The notes: generated by a model from the sequence alone, not told the origin. A stretch of 39,096 bases of DNA from JABMRW01 sp964396965 (GCA_964396965.1 CAYNGD010000017.1:1-39096); one strand, 5' to 3'. Numbered from the stretch's first letter, positions 13,581 to 22,583 are shown. Numbers and translations are program-made.

Positions 13581-15513
13581 TATTGCCTCCCTGAGAGTCC
13601 AGCGCCTTGATCAGCTCGGGGACGACCTCCTCCAGGTTGCCCACCACCCCGAAATCGGCCACCTTGAAAATCCGGGCGTTGGGGTCTTTGTTGATGGCCA
13701 CCACAATGTCCGAGCCCTGCATACCGGTGACGTGCTGGACCGCCCCGGAAACGCCCACGGCCACATAGAGCCTGGGCTTGACCGTCTGGCCGGTCTGGCC
13801 CACCTGATGCCCCCGCCCGATGCAGCCTATCTCCACCGCCAGCCGGGAGGCACCCACCATGGCCTCCTGCCCAAGAAATTCGCCCATCCGGTCGGCCAGG
13901 GGCAGGATATACTGGTCAAAGCCCTCCTTGCTCTTTAAGGCCCTCCCGCCGCAGATTATTATCTTGGCGTCCTTGATATCGGAGGCGGGCGGGAGGTGTT
14001 CAGCATAAACTATCCTGGCGCCGAGGTCGGCTTCGGTTATCGCCGGCTGATATCGGATAACCTCGCCCTTCCGGGAGGGGTCTGGCTCCCGGGCTTTCAT
14101 CACCCCGGGCCGGGCGGTGGACATTTGCACCCTCGAGTTCTGGGTGATGATGCTGGCCATGATGTTCCCGCCCAGCGCCGGACGGGTCTGCACCAGGATG
14201 GCGGTGTACTCCCTATCAAGGCGCTTGAAGTCGGCTATCGCCAGACCGGTACAGTCCGCGGTGAGTCCCGAGCCTGAGCCGTAGGCCACCCGCGGCGCCA
14301 GCTCCCGGCCCAGTGGGGTGGCGCTGAAAAGCATCATCTGGGGCCGTTGTTTGGCCACCATTTCCGATATTACCCGGCTGTAGGGCACCGGCAGGAAATT
14401 CTCCAGCAGCTCGTGCTCGGCGATATATACCTTGTCGGCACCGCGGGCGATAAGCTCCCGGGGCAGGCCGTTTACCCCCTCGCCCAACAGGACGGTACCC
14501 ACCCTCTCTCCGAGCACGCCGGCCAGCTGGCTGGCCTTGCCCAGCAGCTCAAAGGAGGCCGGGTTCAGCTCACCACCCTCCTGCTCGGCGTAGACCCAGA
14601 CCTCGCCCTTATAGTCGGGCTTCCGGCCTTGGGGAAGCTGATATTCAGCTTTCTCTTCCTCTTCGACCGCCCTGGCCCGGTTGAGGTAGGCCTCCTTTAT
14701 CATTCCGGCCAGCTTCTTCAGGTCGCGCTCAAAGACGCAGTTCCTCTGGCCGGCCTCCCGGGACGAAAAAATCCTGACCACGATGGTACGAGAGCCGGCC
14801 AGCCCGATGCGGGACTCATCAGCGTTGACATCGGCGGCGCTCCACTGGTAGAGCCGGTGAGAGTGGGCCCACCTCGTCCGGCTGAAGGCGGGGTAGAGCG
14901 GCTTGGTCCATTCGGTGACCGTCACCAGACAGGGAAAGCCCGCCGGGGTCACCTTCTCCGAGCCGCCGCGGGTTATCCGGCTTATCTGGAGCTGCCCGTC
15001 CTCAAAGGCGAAGGCTATGGCGTAGGCTATATGGGCGATGCCGAGCTCCTCGGCCAGCTGCGGCGGGACCTGGGCGGTATCGCCGTCAACCGACTGCATC
15101 CCCGAGACAATCAGATAGTCCTTGTCCCCGTCGAAGATTTCCTTCTCGATTTTCCTTACCGCCTGGCCCAGGGGGTAGGCGGTGGCGGCGGTATCGGCGC
15201 CGCCCAGCTTCCGGTCGGTGAGCAGCACCGCCTCATCGGCGCCGATGGACAGGGCATACCTCAGCACCTCCTCGGCAAAGGGCGGGCCCATGGTCAGGGC
15301 GACTATCCGGCCGCCCTTCTTCTCCCTCATCTTCAGGGCAAAGGCCAGGGCCTGTTTGTCCAGCTCGTTGAGGACGTTGTCCAGCAGGCTTCTCTTCAGG
15401 GTGCCCTTCTCCCAGTCCCAGGCCTCCTTGGGGATATTCCTTATGTCGGGCACCTGTTTGACCAGCACTATGTAGTTCACTATCCGGCGGCTCCCGCTAT
15501 CTATTTTTACCAT
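13573..15513 (-). CDS. fused electron transfer flavoprotein beta-alpha subunits
   Basis: The start at 15513 (ATG with GCGAGG 6 bp upstream) is preferred to GTG at 15549. The 646-residue protein joins both ETF subunits. The beta half opens NYIVLVKQVPD and has the AMP-site region SGMQSVDGDTAQVPPQLAEELG; the alpha half ends with the FAD-binding GASRLAVEIGCIGRG, GQTGQTVKPRLYVAVGVSGAVQH and INKDPNARIFKVADFGVVGN. A charged linker (RARAVEEEEKAEYQLPQG) joins them. ETF normally has two separate genes, so this single chain is a lineage feature. It accepts electrons from acyl-CoA dehydrogenases; the ETF-QO gene follows with an 8-bp overlap. Confidence 0.92.
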   Translation of the reverse strand: MVKIDSGSRRIVNYIVLVKQVPDIRNIPKEAWDWEKGTLKRSLLDNVLNELDKQALAFALKMREKKGGRIVALTMGPPFAEEVLRYALSIGADEAVLLTDRKLGGADTAATAYPLGQAVRKIEKEIFDGDKDYLIVSGMQSVDGDTAQVPPQLAEELGIAHIAYAIAFAFEDGQLQISRITRGGSEKVTPAGFPCLVTVTEWTKPLYPAFSRTRWAHSHRLYQWSAADVNADESRIGLAGSRTIVVRIFSSREAGQRNCVFERDLKKLAGMIKEAYLNRARAVEEEEKAEYQLPQGRKPDYKGEVWVYAEQEGGELNPASFELLGKASQLAGVLGERVGTVLLGEGVNGLPRELIARGADKVYIAEHELLENFLPVPYSRVISEMVAKQRPQMMLFSATPLGRELAPRVAYGSGSGLTADCTGLAIADFKRLDREYTAILVQTRPALGGNIMASIITQNSRVQMSTARPGVMKAREPDPSRKGEVIRYQPAITEADLGARIVYAEHLPPASDIKDAKIIICGGRALKSKEGFDQYILPLADRMGEFLGQEAMVGASRLAVEIGCIGRGHQVGQTGQTVKPRLYVAVGVSGAVQHVTGMQGSDIVVAINKDPNARIFKVADFGVVGNLEEVVPELIKALDSQGGNSE

Positions 15514-15706
15514 AAGCCTCGCTGCTTTAGCAATATTTAGCCTCTCCACCCCCGCCGGGTAACCCTACCCACTGACTATGACCAAGGTAATGGTACTAAA
15601 TAGTTCCCTCAGCCGTACCTTTGGGTGATGCCAAATTCAGCGCCGCGTGAACATAATTGACACGGCTTGGACATAGTTATCCACAAGGTTGAGGATTTAT
15701 GTCACG

Positions 15707-15940
15707 ATGACAGTGAACATGAGGGGCCAGACCTATTATAGAACCGCCGAGGTATGCTCCATAGCCGGCATAAGCCGCTCCACACTGTTCCGGTGGTTAA
15801 GGAAGGGCATCCTCGATGACGTATTCCACCGGGACCGGCGCGGCTGGAGGCTGTTCACTGACCGGGATATCTGGCGAATTACCGAAGAATCCAACCGGGT
15901 CAAGGATGGGCAGGTAAACCAGCTCCTGAGACAGAGATAA
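15707..15940 (+). CDS. MerR-type helix-turn-helix regulator
   Basis: The start at 15707 is chosen with GAGG 12 bp upstream; a TTG at 15689 is a poorer option. The 77-residue protein has a MerR/excisionase-like winged helix: YRTAEVCSIAGISRSTLFRWLRKGI, then a wing RDRRGWRLFTDRDIWRI. It lacks an effector domain, so it is a minimal DNA-binding protein. The kinase gene begins 7 bp downstream, so it is the first gene of the signalling operon and may control it. Confidence 0.8.
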   Translation: MTVNMRGQTYYRTAEVCSIAGISRSTLFRWLRKGILDDVFHRDRRGWRLFTDRDIWRITEESNRVKDGQVNQLLRQR

Positions 15941-15947
15941 AGCGAAA

Positions 15948-17006
15948 ATGACCACGGCAACCAAAAAGAAAGACAGCGCCGAAAAGCTAGCCAGCGACAA
16001 GTATTTCAACCTTATTGAGCATGCCGCCGACGGCATAGCCATCATTCAGGACGGGGTCCTCAAGCTGGTAAACACGACGCTGTGCCGCATATCCGGCTAC
16101 GATAAAGAGGAACTGCTGGGTATGCCCTTCACCAAGCTGCTCACCCCCGAGTCCCAGAAACTGACCCTGGCCAGGTACCAGGCCAGGCTGGCCGGCAAAA
16201 AGGTGCCCACCGTTTACGAGATTAAGGCTCTAATCAAGAACGGGAAAACGCGGGATATTGAGATAAACGCCGCCCTGACCGAATACGAGGGGCGCCCTGC
16301 CGATGAGGTAATCATCCGCGATATCACCGAGCGCAAGCAGACTGAGCAGGCGTTGCGAGAATCAGAAGCGAAGTATAAAACACTGGTCGAGAATGCTCCC
16401 ATAGGTATTTATTTCAACGATTTTGGTGGAACGTTTCTTTACGGAAACAAGAGGGCCGAAGAAATAACCGGTTACAAGCGCGAAGAGTTGTTAGGGAAGA
16501 GCTTCCTTAAACTTAAACTACTTGACCCTAAAGAGCTTGCCAAAGCGGTGAAATTGCTTGCCCTAAACAAGCTGGGCAAAGCAACCGGTCCTGACCGTTT
16601 CATCCTGAACCGGAAAGACGGGACTAAAAGTATTGTAGAAATTCAGACCAGGATAACCACTGTTGGCGGCAAGAAGGTAGTTCTGGGAATGGCTGAGGAC
16701 ATCACCGAGCGCAAAAAGCTGGAGGAAAAACTGCAGGAGTCGGAGAAAGAAAAGAGTGCTTTGCTTGAGGAAGCACCCGTCGCCATATTTAGTACGGACC
16801 TCAAGGGCAAAATCACCTATGTCAACAAGAGATTCGAGGCAGAGTCAGGTTACTCACGGGGGGAAATCATCGGCAAGAATGCATTTAAACTGGATTGGTT
16901 CTCTGAAGGTACTCTACGTTACTTCATACAACGGATGGCCGCCAGACTGAGAGGGAAACCACACAAGAATTGGGCGACTCAGTTCAAACGCAAGGACGGA
17001 CGATAG
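15948..17006 (+). CDS. multi-PAS sensor kinase, N-terminal piece ahead of in-frame TAG
   Basis: The 352-residue piece holds two full PAS domains (about residues 21-130 and 140-257, ending DITERKQ and DITERKK) and most of a third (from LLEEAPVAIFSTDLKGKITYVN). It ends KRKDGR followed by TAG at 17004-17006. Directly after the TAG the frame reads IWIETEGKVLRKSGVLVGFQIVARDISERKK, exactly what a PAS domain should contain, and this runs on into the frame at 17031. There are no membrane segments, so sensing is probably cytoplasmic. This piece alone has no kinase domain. Confidence 0.75.
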   Translation: MTTATKKKDSAEKLASDKYFNLIEHAADGIAIIQDGVLKLVNTTLCRISGYDKEELLGMPFTKLLTPESQKLTLARYQARLAGKKVPTVYEIKALIKNGKTRDIEINAALTEYEGRPADEVIIRDITERKQTEQALRESEAKYKTLVENAPIGIYFNDFGGTFLYGNKRAEEITGYKREELLGKSFLKLKLLDPKELAKAVKLLALNKLGKATGPDRFILNRKDGTKSIVEIQTRITTVGGKKVVLGMAEDITERKKLEEKLQESEKEKSALLEEAPVAIFSTDLKGKITYVNKRFEAESGYSRGEIIGKNAFKLDWFSEGTLRYFIQRMAARLRGKPHKNWATQFKRKDGR

Positions 17007-17030
17007 ATCTGGATTGAAACAGAGGGCAAA

Positions 17031-19481
17031 GTGCTTAGAAAGTCGGGGGTTCTGGTCGGATTTCAAATTGTGGCAAGGGACATCAGCGAGCGCAAAAAAG
17101 CAGAACAGACACTGCAGGAAAGTGAAGAAAGATACCGGGCGGTAATTGAGGGAGCCCACGATATGATACAGAGCGTCGCCCTTGACGGCAGCATCAACTT
17201 CGTCAACCAGGCCTGGCTGGACACGCTGGGCTATAACCAGGCCGACCTGCCCAAGCTGAATTTATTTAAAGTTATCCACCCCGACTCCCTGCCGCACTGC
17301 CAGGAACTGTTTGCCAGGGTTATTGAGGGAGAGCCCGTCCACAACGTACAGGCCACCTTTTTGACCAAAGACGGTCGAAAGATTCTGGTCGAGGGGAGCG
17401 CCGCGCCGCGCTACATAGGGGATAAGGTAGTGGCCACCCAGGGCATCTTCCACGATGTCACCGAACACGAAAAGAGGGAGCAGCTACAGCGTGGTGAAAA
17501 TTATGTGCTTACCCTTTTAGGGCAGGGGGCGAACTTGAGCGAACTGCTGGACGCTATTGTGCGTCTGGGGGAACAAAATGACCCCTCTATCAAAGGCTCG
17601 GTGCTGCTCTTTGAACCTTCGAAATCAACGGAACTCCTGTTTCTGGCCTCGGCACCAAGCCTGCCCGAAGATTACTCAGCACTGCTTGAACCTGGAATAC
17701 CTATCGGACCGAAGTCGGGTTCCTCCGGCACCGCCGCCTACCTCCAAGAGAGGGTAATCATCCCCGATATTGCCAACAGCCCTCTATTTAAACCGTACAA
17801 GGAAGTGGTTGAGGCGGCAGTAAATAATAACCTGCTCGCCGTCTGGGCGCAGCCGATAACAGCCTCCAACGGAGAACTGCTCGGCACCATAGCCAACTAT
17901 AGCAATAAGGTGGGCGAGCCGTCCGCCGACAACCTCACCATGCTGGAGTGGTCAGCCCGAATTGCCGCCATCGCCATCGAACGCAAGCGGGCGGAAGAGG
18001 CACTGCGGGAGAGCGAAGAATTCCGCTCCAGCCTGCTGTCTAACTCCCCCAACCCGATAGGCGTCATCAACCCCGATAGCTCACTGAGATACGTAAATCC
18101 GGCGCTGGAGAAGCTCACCGGTTTCTCAGCGGCGGAGCTCATCGGCAAGAAAGCCCCCTACCCCTTCTGGACGCAGGAAACGCTCAAAGCGACCACCCTG
18201 AATTTCAGGAGAGCCATGCGCCGGGGCGACCGGAGAACCGAGGAGCTCTTCCAGAAGAAGAACGGCGGGCGCTTCTGGGTCAAGATAAGCTCAACGCCGG
18301 TGATGAACGGCAGCGAATTCAAATACCTGCTGACCAACTGGATGGACATTACCCAGCGCAAGCAGATAGAGGAAGCGCTGCGGCAGTCCGAGAAGAAGTA
18401 CAAAAATCTGGCCGAAGCCACCAGCGATATGATATGGGAAGCCGATGAAAATGGAATATTTACCTTCGTCAGCCCCCGGATTAAGGAACTTCTGGGCTAT
18501 AAGGCCAAAGAACTAATCGGCAAGAAAAGGACGCTTGACCTTGCCCCCAAAGCCGAAGCCAGAAAGTGGCTGAAACGCTTCAAGGAAATCAGTGCCAAAA
18601 AAGAGCCGTTCTTCGATTTTGAAATTACCCATCTCCACAAAAACGGCACCCCCGTCTTATTTGAAACCAGCGGCATCCCCAATTTCGATAGTGACGGCAA
18701 TTTCAGGGGGTATGTCGGCGTCAACAAAAACATCACCGAACGCAAACTGATGGAGGAACAGCTAATGCTCACCGACCGTCTGGCCTCCATCGGCGAGCTC
18801 GCCTCCGGCATCGCCCACGAACTCAACAACCCACTAACCAGCGTCATCGGCTTCTCCCAGCTGCTGCTGGAGGAAGACATCCCCCAGAACCTCAAGGACG
18901 ACTTAAGCACCATCTACAGCGAAGCCCAGCGTGCCTCGGCCATAGTCAAAAACCTGCTGACCTTTGCCCGCAAGCATACCGCACTGAGGCAGCTAAGCCA
19001 GATAAATAACATACTGGAAGACGTGCTCAAACTGCGTGCCTACGAGCACAAGGTAAACAACATTGAGCTGGAGAAGCACTTCGCCGCCGACCTTCCCGAA
19101 ATCATGGTTGACTACTTCCAGATGCAGCAGGTCTTCCTAAACATCATCGTCAATGCCGAATCGGCCATGCTGGAAGCCAACAGCAGAGGCAAGCTGGTCA
19201 TCACCACCAGCCAGCATAACAATACCGTCAACATCGCTATTACCGATAACGGCCCCGGAATCGCCAAGAAAGACCTGAGGCGCGTCTTCGACCCCTTCTT
19301 CACCACCAAAGAGGTGGGCAAGGGCACGGGCCTGGGCTTAAGCATCTGCCACGGGATAGTAACCGGGCACGGCGGCAAGATATACGTTGAAAGCGTGGTC
19401 AATAAGGGAGCTACCTTTATGGTGGAGCTACCCGTTAACAGTAACCCAGAAGCAAGGAGAGACTGCCATGTTAAAGGGTAA
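17031..19481 (+). CDS. PAS/GAF histidine kinase, C-terminal piece
   Basis: An 816-residue frame in the same reading phase as the piece before it (361 codons apart). Domains in order: the tail of a PAS domain, PAS (about 33-150), GAF (155-318), PAS (330-445), PAS (455-575), HisKA with phospho-acceptor His596 in GIAHELNNP, and an HATPase (N-box NIIVNAESAM, G1 DNGPGI, G2 GKGTGLGLS). It autophosphorylates and passes phosphate to response regulators that follow. GTG at 17031 has GAGGGC upstream, so separate initiation is possible. Unbroken, the protein would be about 1177 residues with six PAS domains. Confidence 0.85.
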   Translation: MLRKSGVLVGFQIVARDISERKKAEQTLQESEERYRAVIEGAHDMIQSVALDGSINFVNQAWLDTLGYNQADLPKLNLFKVIHPDSLPHCQELFARVIEGEPVHNVQATFLTKDGRKILVEGSAAPRYIGDKVVATQGIFHDVTEHEKREQLQRGENYVLTLLGQGANLSELLDAIVRLGEQNDPSIKGSVLLFEPSKSTELLFLASAPSLPEDYSALLEPGIPIGPKSGSSGTAAYLQERVIIPDIANSPLFKPYKEVVEAAVNNNLLAVWAQPITASNGELLGTIANYSNKVGEPSADNLTMLEWSARIAAIAIERKRAEEALRESEEFRSSLLSNSPNPIGVINPDSSLRYVNPALEKLTGFSAAELIGKKAPYPFWTQETLKATTLNFRRAMRRGDRRTEELFQKKNGGRFWVKISSTPVMNGSEFKYLLTNWMDITQRKQIEEALRQSEKKYKNLAEATSDMIWEADENGIFTFVSPRIKELLGYKAKELIGKKRTLDLAPKAEARKWLKRFKEISAKKEPFFDFEITHLHKNGTPVLFETSGIPNFDSDGNFRGYVGVNKNITERKLMEEQLMLTDRLASIGELASGIAHELNNPLTSVIGFSQLLLEEDIPQNLKDDLSTIYSEAQRASAIVKNLLTFARKHTALRQLSQINNILEDVLKLRAYEHKVNNIELEKHFAADLPEIMVDYFQMQQVFLNIIVNAESAMLEANSRGKLVITTSQHNNTVNIAITDNGPGIAKKDLRRVFDPFFTTKEVGKGTGLGLSICHGIVTGHGGKIYVESVVNKGATFMVELPVNSNPEARRDCHVKG

Positions 19482-19890
19482 CGGTAAGGGAAAAAGGGGG
19501 CTGATAGTAGAGGACGAGCCGTCCATTGCCAGGATGTGCACCCGGGCACTGGGATTAGAAGGCTTCGAGGTGGATGTAGCCAGCGACGGTAAAGCAGCCC
19601 AAACCCGCTTTACTGAAAACGGGGACGTTTACGACCTGTGTCTCATTGACATCAGGACGCCGGGGATGAACGGCATCGAACTCTACCACCATCTGCAGAA
19701 GAGCGGCTCCGGGATGATAAGCCGGGTGATATTCACCACTGGCGACATCGTCAACGAGGAAATCAAGACCTTCCTGGAGAAAACCGGCCGGCCCTTCCTG
19801 CCCAAGCCGTTCACCCTTGACGAGTTAAGATCGATAATAAAAATGGCCTCAGTTCCGGCCTCACCTAGAAAGAGTAGCCAAGATGGATAA
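19468..19890 (+). CDS. single-domain response regulator
   Basis: The start at 19468 follows AAGGAGA and overlaps the kinase end by 14 bp, indicating translational coupling. The 140-residue receiver has the acidic pair Glu15-Asp16 (IVEDEPS), phospho-acceptor Asp61 in LIDIRTPGMNG, Thr90/Thr91, and Lys113 in LPKPF. There is no output domain, so it acts by protein-protein contact or as a phosphate relay to the following regulators. It is the first of three regulators behind the large kinase. Confidence 0.9.
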   Translation: MLKGNGKGKRGLIVEDEPSIARMCTRALGLEGFEVDVASDGKAAQTRFTENGDVYDLCLIDIRTPGMNGIELYHHLQKSGSGMISRVIFTTGDIVNEEIKTFLEKTGRPFLPKPFTLDELRSIIKMASVPASPRKSSQDG

Positions 19891-20926
19891 ACGAGAGAAA
19901 ATACTGATTGTTGACGACGAGGAGGGAATCAGGCGGCTGCTGCACCTTAAGCTGGCCAAAGTCGGCTATGCCTGCGAGGAGGCGGAAAACGCTGAGCGGG
20001 CGCTGGAGAAGATGAAGGCCAGTCCGGCCTCGCTGGTAATCCTTGACATCAAGATGCCGGGCAAATCGGGTATAGAGCTGCTGCCGGAGATAAAGGCTCA
20101 ATACCCGGAGACGGCGGTGATTATGGCCACCGCCCTCTCCGAGGCGGCCAACGCCATCAACTGCATGAAGGTGGGCGCTGACGACTATATCATTAAGCCT
20201 TTCAATCTGGAGGAGGTGGCGGTCAGTGTCAATAAGACCTTGGAGAAAAGGGGGCTGGAGCTGGAGATAAAGACGTACCAGCAAAACCTCCAGCAGAAGG
20301 TGGAGGAGCAGACGGTTGAAATCCGCCGCCTCTTCTTAGGGGCCATCGAGGCGTTGGTCTTCGCCCTGGAAGCCAAGGACAAGTACACGGCGGGGCATTC
20401 CCGGCGGGTAACCAAGATTGCCTCGGCTATCGCCAGAGAGCTTGGTCTGCCCGAGGATGAAATGGAAGACCTGCGCTGGGGAAGCCTGCTGCACGACGTG
20501 GGCAAAATTGCCGTTGACCAGTCTATTCAGAACAAGCCGGAAAAGCTCACCCCCATTGAGTATGAACACATTATGATTCACACCCAGATTGGGGCCGGTA
20601 TCGTCAAGCCGGTGGTCAACGATAGGGTGGTGGCCATGATTGAGCACCACCACGACCGCTACGACGGCGCCGGCCTCCACCAGACGGTGGCCGGAGAAGA
20701 CATACCCCTGGGGGCCAGGATTATGGCGGTAGCCGATGCCTTCGACGCCATGACCTCCCACCGCCCCTACCGCCCGGCCATGCCGGTGGAGGAAGCCCTG
20801 AGGGAAATCAAGCGGTGCGTGGATACCCAGTTCGACCCGGTGGTGGCCCGGGCCTTCCTTAAGATAAGCGCCTCGCTGCCGGTGGTGAAGAACGACCAGG
20901 CCGTCGCCAAACCATCTAAAAAATAG
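19883..20926 (+). CDS. response regulator with variant HD-GYP domain
   Basis: Starts 8 bp inside the previous gene. The 347-residue protein has a receiver (Asp55 in ILDIKMPGKSG) joined by a coiled coil (about 122-147) to an HD-GYP-type domain with the HD pair His204-Asp205 (LLHDVGK), His233, His255-His256 and Asp285 (ADAFDAM). HD-GYP proteins degrade cyclic di-GMP. Here the GYP triplet is replaced by GLH (264-266, in DGAGLHQT), while the metal-ligand residues are kept. Loss of GYP often alters activity or partner binding, so hydrolysis is uncertain. It probably links the kinase to c-di-GMP control. Confidence 0.88.
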   Translation: MDKREKILIVDDEEGIRRLLHLKLAKVGYACEEAENAERALEKMKASPASLVILDIKMPGKSGIELLPEIKAQYPETAVIMATALSEAANAINCMKVGADDYIIKPFNLEEVAVSVNKTLEKRGLELEIKTYQQNLQQKVEEQTVEIRRLFLGAIEALVFALEAKDKYTAGHSRRVTKIASAIARELGLPEDEMEDLRWGSLLHDVGKIAVDQSIQNKPEKLTPIEYEHIMIHTQIGAGIVKPVVNDRVVAMIEHHHDRYDGAGLHQTVAGEDIPLGARIMAVADAFDAMTSHRPYRPAMPVEEALREIKRCVDTQFDPVVARAFLKISASLPVVKNDQAVAKPSKK

Positions 20927-20936
20927 GTAAGACAAA

Positions 20937-21359
20937 ATGAACAGAGAAGAAGACAAGCCGAAAACTGGCCCGGATAAAAGAAAGATACTGGTCGTTGACG
21001 ATGAGCCCAACGTGAGGCGGCTGCTGTGCACCCTGCTCAAGAAGAAGTTCAACATCGTTGAAGCCGAAGACGGGGCACAGGCGGTAAAAATAGCCGTTAT
21101 CGAAAAACCAGACCTCATCCTGATGGACATAATGATGCCCAAAATGGACGGATATACCAGTTGCTACGTATTGAAGAAAAAGCCGGCCACCAGTTCAATA
21201 CCGGTCATCATGCTCACCGCCCTGGACCTCAAACTTAACCAGCGACTCAGTAAAGAGATAGGCGCCGCCGGCTATATCACCAAACCCTTCAACTCAAAAG
21301 ATTTACTAACTAACATCGCCCAGCTACTGCCACCGCTTAAGGCTTTATCCCGCCCGTAA
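20937..21359 (+). CDS. single-domain response regulator
   Basis: A 140-residue receiver with a charged N-terminal extension (NREEDKPKTGPDKRK), acidic Asp21-Asp22 (VVDDEPN), phospho-acceptor Asp64 (LMDIMMPKMDG), a Thr in MLTALD and Lys in YITKPF. It follows the HD-GYP gene by 10 bp. It has no output domain. It is the last gene of the signalling operon and is closed by a hairpin shared with the convergent coiled-coil gene. Confidence 0.9.
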   Translation: MNREEDKPKTGPDKRKILVVDDEPNVRRLLCTLLKKKFNIVEAEDGAQAVKIAVIEKPDLILMDIMMPKMDGYTSCYVLKKKPATSSIPVIMLTALDLKLNQRLSKEIGAAGYITKPFNSKDLLTNIAQLLPPLKALSRP

Positions 21360-21386
21360 AAAAAGAGGACGAAACTTTCGCCCTCT
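21357..21386 (-). terminator. terminator of the coiled-coil gene (convergent junction)
   Basis: On the minus strand AGAGGGCGAAAGTTTCGTCCTCT forms a hairpin of about 10 pairs with one mismatch, and is followed by a run of seven or more T. It lies between the stop codons of two convergent genes and may also slow plus-strand transcripts. Confidence 0.7.
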
Positions 21387-21408
21387 AGCCTCAGCCACAA
21401 GAACGTCT

Positions 21409-22479
21409 CTAGCTGGATTTCTCCAGCTTCTCCATCATCACCTTGGCCTGGGCAGCAGCTTCCTGGGCCCCCTCGATAATAGCCTGCGCCTTCTCGTGAG
21501 CGGCGGCGATGAGCCGGTTGGAGTCCTCAAGCGCTTTCTTGGCGGTAGTCTTGGCCTCAGCGGTGACCTGCTCGGCCATCCTTTTGGCCTCGGCCACAAT
21601 CTCAGCCGCCTCCCACTCCGCCTGCCGCTTCCGCTCGCCGACAAACTTGGCCGCCTCCGCTTCCCCCTTCTTCCGCACCTTCTCTATCGCCTCACTGGTC
21701 TCCCGCTCCACCTTCTGTTTAGCCTCGCCAACAATCCGGCCCCACCTCTCCTCAGCCTCCTTCCGCCCCACCTCCCGGGCGCTCTTTAAGATAAGCTGCG
21801 CCTCCTTCTGCGCCCGCTGCCTGGCCTCTTTAATCTCCTTCTCGGTCTGTTTTTTAAGCTCAGCCACCATCTTGGCCGATTCCTGGGCCTGCCGGTTGGC
21901 CTCCTCGGTCAGCTTAAGTGCCTCCTGCTCCGCTTCCTTGGTCGCCCCAGCCACTATCCGGTTAGCCTCCTCCTCGGCCACCTGCTTGGCCCTTGCCGCA
22001 ATATCGGCCGCCCTCTCCCGGGCCTGCTCTATCAGGCGCTCCACCTCCACCCGCTTCTCTTCCTCGGCCTGCTTCTTGGCCTGAGACTCAGCCTCCTTAA
22101 CTCGCTGCGCCGCCTGTTCCTCGGCCTCGGTAATAATCTTGGCCGCCTCCTTCTCCGCCTTTTTCCTGGCCACAACTTCAAACTCGGCGATGGCCTCCTC
22201 AGCCTTACCCCGAGACTCGGCCACCAGCCGGCTTACCTCCTCCTCCACCCTGGCCTTGACCCCGCCGGTAACCCGCTCCGCCTCAGCCTCGGCGTCAGCC
22301 ATAATTCGCTCCGCTTTCTCCCGGGCGCCGGCGATAATCTGGGCCGCCTCTCGCTCCGCCTCCTCTTTCACCCTTCTAAACTCGGCCTCAATAGCCTCGG
22401 CGAGCCGCCTCTGGTGTTCGGCAACAATACCATTTCCCCCCTGGGTTCCCTGCCTGACCTCTTGGCTCACTTCTTCCAT
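21409..22479 (-). CDS. long Ala/Glu-rich coiled-coil protein
   Basis: The start at 22479 (ATG with AGGTGAG 5 bp upstream) is preferred to GTG at 22488. Nearly the whole 356-residue chain is one charged alpha helix built from loose repeats of the form AxxIxAxAKxxAEx, with hydrophobic residues at every third or fourth place. Such chains occur in DivIVA-like, ATP-synthase b-like and stress (LEA-like or apolipoprotein-like) proteins. Its first 24 residues are polar and Gly/Gln-rich. There is no signal peptide. It may be a scaffold or filament; the sequence gives no specific function. It is followed by a clear terminator. Confidence 0.7.
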   Translation of the reverse strand: MEEVSQEVRQGTQGGNGIVAEHQRRLAEAIEAEFRRVKEEAEREAAQIIAGAREKAERIMADAEAEAERVTGGVKARVEEEVSRLVAESRGKAEEAIAEFEVVARKKAEKEAAKIITEAEEQAAQRVKEAESQAKKQAEEEKRVEVERLIEQARERAADIAARAKQVAEEEANRIVAGATKEAEQEALKLTEEANRQAQESAKMVAELKKQTEKEIKEARQRAQKEAQLILKSAREVGRKEAEERWGRIVGEAKQKVERETSEAIEKVRKKGEAEAAKFVGERKRQAEWEAAEIVAEAKRMAEQVTAEAKTTAKKALEDSNRLIAAAHEKAQAIIEGAQEAAAQAKVMMEKLEKSS

Positions 22480-22583
22480 ATCGCTCACCTGCTTCCACGG
22501 CCTCGGGCTTAATTCGCCGCCGGTTTCACACCCTTGTGAAGTTGAGTTTAGCCCTTATCCGCCCAATTGTCAATAATATTGGC

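Noticed and set aside
14347..15540. 397-codon plus-strand open frame opposite the ETF gene
   Set aside because: It is the antisense of a clear ETF beta-alpha gene in high-GC DNA, where long shadow frames are common. Its translation has no family features.
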